From the NCBI GenBank assembly GCA_947044405.1, contig CAMRHE010000054.1:1860001-1924000 (forward strand): a stretch of 64,000 nucleotides of DNA. The letters run 5' to 3'. Below, piece after piece: positions 57,705 through 64,000 of the stretch. The position numbers were made by a program, and so were the translations under genes. Within the stretch, counting starts at the first letter, position 1, and each line of letters starts with the position of its first letter. Below the pieces are notes generated by a model. That model was not told where the DNA came from and did not search any database. It was given only the letters and a program-made list of their open reading frames with translations. The DNA comes from Leptodactylus fallax. Lineage: Eukaryota; Chordata; Amphibia; Anura; Leptodactylidae.

Positions 57705-58375
57705 TACATGCCTGGTTCCCACCATGAAGCATGGAGGAGGTGGTGTGATGGTGTGGGGGTGCTTTGCTAGTGATACTGTTGGGGATTTATTCAAAATTGA
57801 AGGAATACTGAACCAGCATGGTTACCACAGCATTTTGCAGCGGCATGCTATTCCATCCGGTTTGCGTTTAGTTGGACCATCATTTATTTTTCAACAGGAC
57901 AATGACCCCAAACACACCTCCAGACTGTGTAAGGGCTATTTGACCAAGAAGGAGAGTGATGGGGTGCTACGCCAGATGACCTGGCCTCCACAGTCACCAG
58001 ACATGAACCCAATCGAGATGGTTTGGGGTGAGCTGGACCGCAGAGTGAAGTCAAAAGGGCCAACAAGTGCTAAACATCTCTGGGAACTCCTTCAAGACTG
58101 TTGGAAAACCATTTCAGGTGACTACCTATTGAAGCTCAGCAAGAGAATGCCAAGAGTGTGCAAAGCAGTAATCAAAGCAAAAAAGTGGCTACTTTGAAGA
58201 ACCTAGAATATAAAACATATTTTCAGTTGTTTCACACTTTTTTAAGTATATAATTCCACATGTGTTAATTCATAGTTTTGATGCCTTCAGTGTGAATCTA
58301 CAATTTTTATAGTCATGAAAATACAGAAAACTCTTGGAATGAGAAGGTGTGTCCAAACTTTTGGTCTGTACTGTA

Positions 58376-58587
58376 TATATCAACATTAAATAACTGTTTC
58401 AACAAACTTTGCATAAATAACTTTGCAACAGTATAGGCAATAAAAAAACAAACCTTTGTCATATGTCTAAAATCACTTCAGACTGCATGTCACAAGACTC
58501 AGACTACACAAGTCTATAGAAATCTATGGCGAGGGCTGACAAGGGCGAGCAGGAGATGCAGGAAATAAAACAAGAAAGAAAGGCTTA
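58376..58587. other. No gene recognised
   Basis: Short unique stretch with an A-tract near 58442. Confidence 0.5.
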
Positions 58588-58747
58588 GGGCTCATTCACA
58601 CAATTGTGTGTGAGCCGCTGTCCATGATTGAATAGCACGGGCAGCACACAGATGTCATCCATGCTATAGAAATTAATGGCTCAGTGTGCTACCCTGGAAA
58701 AATCCAGATAGCACACTGAACTAGCACACAGTCATGTGCATGGGCCC
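58588..58747. mobile_element. Small MITE with TTA duplication, 160 bp
   Basis: TTA at 58585-58587 and 58748-58750. The ends 'gggctcattcacacaattgt' and, in complement, 'gggcccatgcacatgactgt' are inverted. Same style as the other TTA elements. Confidence 0.75.
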
Positions 58748-58750
58748 TTA

Positions 58751-59493
58751 GGCTAATGAGGAGTTCACTTTCAAAGCAAAACACTTTGCTCACATCTAGC
58801 AAGCTATTTCAGGGCTTCTTATTTCAGAGACAGTTATATAGTAGTAGATATCTCTACATACTGTGTGCAGTGTATTACAGCTATTCTCCAAGTATGACCT
58901 CAGAAAGAAATACAAACTCCAGATATAGCATGCTGAGGGGAAAAACGCTAAAAACTTCCAAACTGCAAAATATAAGTTAAATAATGACCAGAAATTATTA
59001 CTTCGCATGTACACAACCATAACAACTTATTTTGAAAAGTTAAAAGGAAACAAAGAGTATTCTTTAAATTTTGTTACAGCTATTATGTTCTATTTTTGTA
59101 TATATTTCTCTACACTGTTGCCAGTGAAAAAGAGTCTCTAGCATTTTCTGGTAGTCTAGAAGCTTTCTTTTTACCTAGCTAATTAAATCATAGTAAAATT
59201 ACAGTTTATTTTTCAATAGCAGGTTAAATATTTGAATTACTCTCACCATAGAGTGGTCTGCAAAATGGTTGACATTTTTGAAATTTTCATGAATAATTCA
59301 ATTTAAAAAATGAATTTTATTATGAAAATAGCGCAATCATGCAGTCTCACAATAAATGTACACTGCAGTCTCCACATTTTATTTGATGGAAGCCTTGTTA
59401 ATACAAGGTTATTCAACTGGTGCCAGAAAATCACGTTCAGGTCATTTTCTTAGAATCTTAGTCCAAGATCTGATACTTAAATGATCACCAGAC
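58751..59493. other. No gene recognised
   Basis: AT-rich and apparently unique. Confidence 0.5.
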
Positions 59494-59889
59494 TTAAAGG
59501 GGTTGTCCCATTATGGACATTTATCCCCAATCCACAGGACAGGGGATAAATGTCCAATCACTGAAGGCCCAATCAGCAGGTTACCCATGATCAGGACGAT
59601 GGGGGACTGAATGTCCCCCTAAGGTCCCTTTGTGAATGGAGCGCCAGTGCGCTTGCATGACCGGCATCCATTCAGTTCTATAGGGCTGCCAGGACTGTAA
59701 GGCACCTGCAGCCCCATAAAAGTGAATTTAGCACCAGTCACACTTGTGCACTGGCGCTCCATTCACAAGGAGGCCTTAGGGGACTTTCGTTCTCTCATCC
59801 TCCCCATCTCTGGGGGACCCAGCGATCGGACGCTCATCCCCTGTCCTGTAGTTAGGGGATAAGTGTCCATAATAGGACAACCACTTTAA
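59494..59889. mobile_element. Palindromic MITE with TTAA ends, 396 bp
   Basis: TTAA at 59494-59497 and 59886-59889. The ends 'ttaaaggggttgtcccatta' and, in complement, 'ttaaagtggttgtcctatta' are inverted. The arms mirror 'aggacaggggataaatgtcc' and 'tgaatggagcgccagtgcgc'. Same superfamily as the 9058 element by its ends. Confidence 0.85.
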
Positions 59890-60189
59890 CTGATCCCCAG
59901 ACTTAACCCATATTGTCACCTACACAAAAGTCCCCATCCTGCTGTTACCCCCAATTATAAAATATATAATAACCCCCTGAATGAAAAATAATACCCAAAG
60001 CACACCTTATTAGTAATGCTCCCTGTGTGCCTCCTAACTAAAGGGGATTTTGCAGGGACCCCTTCTCTATTTACATTGCATGACCATTATGAAATGAACA
60101 ATACAATGTAACTACAGACTTGTCCTATATATTTCTATAGGATGAGGCTGTAATTGCATCACATGGTCACTATAAAATAGTGTGCAATA
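59890..60189. other. No gene recognised
   Basis: No motif seen. Confidence 0.5.
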
Positions 60190-60760
60190 TAAACAGTGAA
60201 GGGGTCAGAGTGCTTGCACGTTTGCCAAAGCAGGAAGCTGCGCATGGGACGTACTTGGACGTTCCATCATGACAACGATCCAAAACACAAGGCCAAGACG
60301 ACCTGTCATTGGCTACAGCAGAAGAAAATGAAGGTTCTGGAGTGGCCATCTCAGTCTCCTGACCTCAATATCATTGAGCCTCTCTGGGGAGATCTCAAGT
60401 GCACAGTACATGCAAGGCAGCTCAGGAATTTACATTAACTGGAGACTTTTTGCCAAGACGAATGGGCAGTTTTACCATCTGAGAAAATAAAGAGCCTCAT
60501 CCACAACTACCACAAAAGACTTCAAGCTGTCATTGATGTTAGAGGGGGCAATACACGGTATTAAGAACTGGGGTATGTGAACGTTTGAACAGGGTCATTT
60601 TGATTTTTTTTGGTTGTCATTATGATTTAAAAAGAGAAAACACAGAAGTTTGACAATAAATGGCTTCAACCAACCACTAACCATGAGTGGAGAAAAAGTT
60701 TTTGTGTAATCATTCATATTCTCTGAAAAAAGGCCAAAAAAACTTTTTAGCACAACTATA
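60190..60760 (+). pseudogene. Tc1 DD34E transposase, 5'-truncated
   Basis: It starts just before the second Asp block: [31 protein letters not shown] and [10 protein letters not shown], with 34 residues between Asp and Glu. A TAA after RNLH (60436-60438) breaks the frame, which continues as WAVLPSEKI, HKRLQAVIDVRGG and NTRY. The noncoding end (ggttgtcattatgatttaaa .. ttgacaataaatggcttcaa .. aaaggccaaaaaaac) is the familiar 3' part of such elements, with an eroded tip at about 60760. Confidence 0.8.
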
Positions 60761-61167
60761 TTAGCAATCTCTATAGACAGTTCTTTTTCACAACACAGCT
60801 CAGTTTGACGGGAATTATTCAGCCTTCTCCTGCCAAAAATTACTTAATTTAATGCTGTAAACAGCCTCATATATCTGTAGAGCCCATTGTAAACTGAGAC
60901 TGCTTGTGTATGGAGAACAGACTGAAGTCAATCAGATAAGTAAAGACAGGAGAAATACTTAAAGACACAGGAACTTTTCTTTTGTGAAGTATACTGCAAT
61001 GTTTTTTCCCTTCACCTGAACTATTGATTTATGAAAAAATAAATAAAAGTTTACTTAGGCTTTAAATATTCTATCAAATTATTTGCTTTTCCTGAAACAC
61101 AACATTTTGTTTAGTTGTAAAACATGACCAAATGAAACAAGTGTCCACAGTTCTGGCCATCACTGTA
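60761..61167. mobile_element. End fragment of another Tc1-type element
   Basis: The last bases before copy B, 'agtgtccacagttctggcca' then 'tcactg|TA', form a Tc1-type right terminus with its own TA, sharing that TA with the next element. Leftward the sequence has no coding region, and the left border is unknown. Confidence 0.5.
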
Positions 61168-62719
61168 CAGTCATGGCCAAAAGTTTTGAGAATGATACAA
61201 ATATTAATTTTTACAAAGTCTACTGCTTCGGTTTTCTAATGGCAATTTGCATATACTCCAGAATGTTATAAAGAGTGATCAGCTTAACAGCAATTACTTG
61301 CAAAGTCAATATTTGCCTAGAAAATGAACTTTATCCCCCAAAACACATTTCAACATCATTGCAGCCCTGCCTTAAAAGGACCACCTAACATCGTTTCAGT
61401 GATTGCTCCATTAACACAGGTGTGGGTGTTGATGAGGACAGGGCTGGAGATCAATCTGTCATGATTAAGTAAGAATGACACCACTGGACACTTTAAATGG
61501 AGGCTGGTGCTTGCCATCATTGTTAACCATGGTTATCTCTAAAGAAACACGTGCAGTCATCATTGCACTGCACAAAAATGGCCTAACTGGGAAGATTATT
61601 GCAGCTAGAAAGATTGCACCTCAGTCAACAATCTATCGCATCATCAAGAACTTCAAGGAGAGAGGTTCCATTGGTGCCAAAAAGGCCCAGGGCGCCCAAG
61701 AAAGACCAGCAAGCGGCAGGACCGCTCTTAAAAGTGTTTCAGCTGCGGGATCGGGCTACCAGCAGTGCAGAGCTTGCTGAGGAATGGCAGCAGGCAGGTG
61801 TGAGTGCATCTGCACGCACTGTGAGGCGGAGACTCTTGGAGCAAGGCCTGGTCTCAAGGAGGGCAGCAAAGAAGCCACTTCTCTCCAGAAAAAACATCAG
61901 GGACAGACTGATATTCTGCAAAAGGTACAGCGAGTGGACTGCTGAGGACTGGGGTAAAGTCATTTTCTCTGATGAATCCCCTTTTCGATTGTTTGGAACA
62001 TCTGGAAAACAGCTTATTCGGAGAAGAAGAGGTGAGCGCTACCACCAGTCTTGTCTCATGCCAACTGTAAAGCATCCTGAAACCATTCATGTGTGGGGTT
62101 GCTTCTCAGCCAAGGGAATCGGCTCTCTCACAGTCTTGCCTAAAAACACAGCCATGAATAAAGAATGGTACCAGAATGTCCTCCAAGAGCAACTTCTCCC
62201 AACCGCCAAGAGCAGTTTGGCGCTCAACAATGCCTTTTCCAGCATGATGGAGCACCTTGTCATAAAGCAAAGGTGATAACTAAATGGCTCAGGGAACAAA
62301 ACATAGAGATTTTGGGTCCATGGCCTGGAAACTCCCCAGATCTTAATCCCATTGAGAACTTGTGGTCAATCATCAAGAGACGGGTGGACAAACAAAAACC
62401 AACAAATTCAGACAAAATTAAAGCATTGATTCTGCAAGAATGGACTGCTATCAGTCAGGATTTGGTCCAGAAGTTGATTGAGAGCATGCCAGGGAGAATT
62501 GCAGAGGTCCTGAAGAAGAAGGGTCAACACTGCAAATATTGACTTGCTGCATTAACTCATTCTAACTGTCAATATAAGCTTCTGTTACTCATAATATGAA
62601 TGCAATTCTATTTCTGTATGTGATAAAAACATCTGACAAACACACATAAAAACCAGAGGGCAGCAGATCATCTGAAAATATAATATTTGTGTCATTCTCA
62701 AAACTTTTGGCCATGACTG
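61168..62719 (+). mobile_element. DD35E Tc1-type element, copy B
   Basis: 1552 bp with TA at 61166-61167 and 62720-62721. Termini are identical to copy A. It differs from A by a few substitutions, a ~10-bp deletion just before the ATG and three one-base deletions in the coding region. Confidence 0.95.
61529..62542 (+). pseudogene. DD35E transposase, three frameshifts (copy B)
   Basis: Same protein as copy A. One base is lost near 61686 (aaggcccaggg versus aaggctccaggg), one near 61723 (gaccgctctt versus gaccgtctctt) and one near 62204 (aaccgccaag versus aaccgtccaag). Between lesions the frames keep the first Asp block (IFSDESPFRLFG) and, after the last shift, CLFQHDGAPCH and [11 protein letters not shown]. 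Codon 110 is Ser (TCA) here. No functional protein. Confidence 0.92.
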
Positions 62720-62721
62720 TA

Positions 62722-63240
62722 TATTCAGCACAGTTCAATAGACTATAACTTCCACCACACTGTGTACTATTCTCAGGTTCTTTCAGGCAGGTTCACATTT
62801 AAAATTTACAGGATGCTTTCTCATGTTAGCTAAATTTTACATTTGTACTCTTAAATTGTGATTTAAAGCAATGAATAATTGAACATTTTATACTCCACAA
62901 AAGAGTAGTAAAATATATACATAACCTACTGAATCATTAAAACGTATCTCCTACATGGAACACTTTTAAAGCTGTTGTTCTCTTCTCTGATGTTGGCGTG
63001 AACCAAAAGAAATATGAAATACAGCTTACTGATTGATGCTCAAATTTACTTCTAAACATTTGTGACAGAATCATGATGCCATCTTGTGGATGTTGAATGC
63101 TTTTAAGTTCTTTACTTACATCAAGACTAACTCCATTTGAAAAGAAATAAACATTTCTGTAACATAATACCAATAAGATCCTATGTCTTCTTGCACTGCG
63201 CACATACATGTTGAAGCTTTCTTCTCTCCAGCTGTTAGGT
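62722..63240. other. No gene recognised
   Basis: A 90-residue minus-strand frame at 62937-63209 has no recognisable motif. Confidence 0.45.
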
Positions 63241-63610
63241 AGGGTAAGTTCACTCTATGGTTATTAATGTCCGTCATAGGATGAGATCAAGGATGATTAA
63301 CGACAATAGAGTGATTAATGCAGATGAAATACCATCCGTCTGCATTCACTCTAATGCAAAAACACATGTTGGAAACTTTCTTCCATCATGTTTATTACTT
63401 TTCTGATGGAAGAAGAAGTTGTGCATGCATAACTTTTTTCCGTTACATACAAACAAACTTGACTGAAAAAATCTTCTGTCACATTTTTTACATTAAGGTA
63501 AATGGACAGAGGAGGCTTCATCTGCATCCATCACTCTTTTGCCATTAATGTCCATTACTCTCATCCTATAATGGATGAAAACAATGGACATTTTTGATGG
63601 GTGTTAAGGT
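63241..63610. repeat. Degenerate palindromic MITE
   Basis: 'attaatgtccgtcataggat', then 'gagatcaaggatgattaa', near 63265 faces 'attaatgtccattactctca', then 'tcctataatgg', near 63544 in complement-like arrangement. 'tccatcactctt' and 'agagtgattaatgcagatga' mirror each other. Ends poorly defined. Confidence 0.45.
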
Positions 63611-63780
63611 CATCTTAATGATATACGAGTAGTGTATTGGTGACCATAATGTCCATGTGTCTAATATAAACACTGCCTGTGGTCAATGGTAATTATTGTG
63701 TCCCATCCATGATAAGTACAGACAGTATCAAAATGGTGTCTAATTATTGCATAAGCTACGAGAACAGGAAATGTTGTATA

Positions 63781-64000
63781 TGGAGAAATTATAAAGAGAA
63801 AAATAAATTGTGTAAAAGTGGGCAAAAATCAAGGCTGAAAGAATAATTGCCAAGGAAAGTAAAAATAATCCCAAATTATTCTTCAATTACATAAATAATA
63901 AGAAAATAAAAACTGACAATGTGAGCCCTCTCAAAAATAATCTGGGTGTAATGGTGGAGGAAGATGAAGAAAAGGCAGATCTATTAAATGCCTTCCTCTC
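63781..64000 (+). mobile_element. LINE ORF2 fragment running off the window
   Basis: A continuous frame from 63831 to the end reads KAERIIAKESKNNPKLFFNY, then INNKKIKTDNVSPL, LGVMVEEDEEKADLLNAFLS. This is the linker between endonuclease and RT of Jockey-group LINEs (CR1/L2 type), where relatives show 'NPKLFFxYI..K' and 'EKAxLLNxFF'. Just upstream, WRNYKEKNKLC is readable from 63781 in another frame, so a frameshift lies between. The RT domain should follow beyond 64000. Confidence 0.75.

Larger units (their letters stand above)
56023..58197 (+). pseudogene. DD38E transposase, C-terminal two-thirds, split
   Basis: Before the insert: LWSDESKFEIFG and VRRRKGERMDST (first Asp, ~56050-56137). After it, in the same frame once one TA is removed, come [30 protein letters not shown] (second Asp) and SPDMNPIEMVW (Glu). 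38 residues lie between the second Asp and the Glu, so this is DD38E, the spacing of the Intruder-type branch of Tc1 relatives. The C-terminal part runs to AVIKAKKWLL at 58197. The DNA-binding half is deleted, so the element could not have been autonomous even before the nested insertion. Confidence 0.88.
55722..58373 (+). mobile_element. DD38E Tc1-type element, internally deleted, host of nest
   Basis: TA at 55720-55721 and 58374-58375. The ends 'caatacagaccaaaagtttg' and, in complement, 'cagtacagaccaaaagtttg' are inverted. Shared inner words are 'tgaaggcatcaaaactatga' and 'cacatgtggaattatatact'. The transposase lacks its N-terminal half: sequence jumps from the left repeat (cacttcacaggtgtgccctg) to the first-Asp region near 56023. 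A second Tc1 sits inside at TA (56138-57704). Confidence 0.9.

Overview
This 64 kb window looks like intergenic DNA from a vertebrate genome, most likely an anuran amphibian. I infer this from the AT-rich composition, the dense and diverse Tc1/mariner elements, Helitrons, TTAA-type and TTA-type MITEs, L2-like LINE tails ending in a 'gcgctatataaataaa' motif, and a Penelope-like element (PLE) of the GIY-YIG class. These assignments come from recognising family motifs, not from a database search. I found no host exon, tRNA, rRNA or other cellular gene. Every convincing coding stretch belongs to a transposable element.

Layout, left to right. 0-2.8 kb is a satellite-like tandem array with ~1.45 kb higher-order units. 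3.5-5.2 kb holds foldback repeats and a possible LTR. 5.2-8.3 kb is a broken hAT transposon (minus strand) split by an unrelated 1.8 kb insert. 9-16.6 kb is a MITE field, including a three-level nest at 11.4-13.45 kb and a solo LTR inside a MITE at 14.4-15.1 kb. 17.0-20.2 kb is a Tc1/mariner element with a second Tc1 inserted in it. 21.5-23.0 kb is a minisatellite-bearing repeat split by an L2-like LINE tail.

23.3-28.84 kb is the centrepiece: a complete PLE flanked by an 18-bp target-site duplication. Two ~1.3 kb arms in inverted orientation flank an RT plus GIY-YIG reading frame, and each arm carries a hammerhead-ribozyme-like core. Two further inverted-arm elements follow. The one at 35.5-38.3 kb keeps relics of the same core. 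The one at 39.2-42.3 kb is flanked by a ~26-bp direct repeat and contains a minisatellite and a Tc1. Three further LTR-like pieces lie at 34.1-35.3, 36.3-36.8 and 53.1-53.6 kb.

The right third holds a second hAT relic with a recognisable BED zinc finger (44.7-47.5 kb) and two Helitrons in opposite orientation (49.7-51.36 and 52.2-52.7 kb), one of them hit by a hAT-like element with an 8-bp duplication. After these comes a run of Tc1-type elements at 53.6-58.4 kb. It includes one with a full-length open transposase (54.0-55.7 kb) and a DD35E element nested in a DD38E element. A second DD35E copy lies at 61.2-62.7 kb. The 5' part of a LINE ORF2 runs off the right edge.

Nothing here works together as a pathway. 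The window is a record of repeated insertion, and many insertions can be ordered in time because they sit inside one another with intact target-site duplications. The most active-looking components are the Tc1 transposase at 54.24-55.27 kb, the DD35E pair, and the PLE reading frame.
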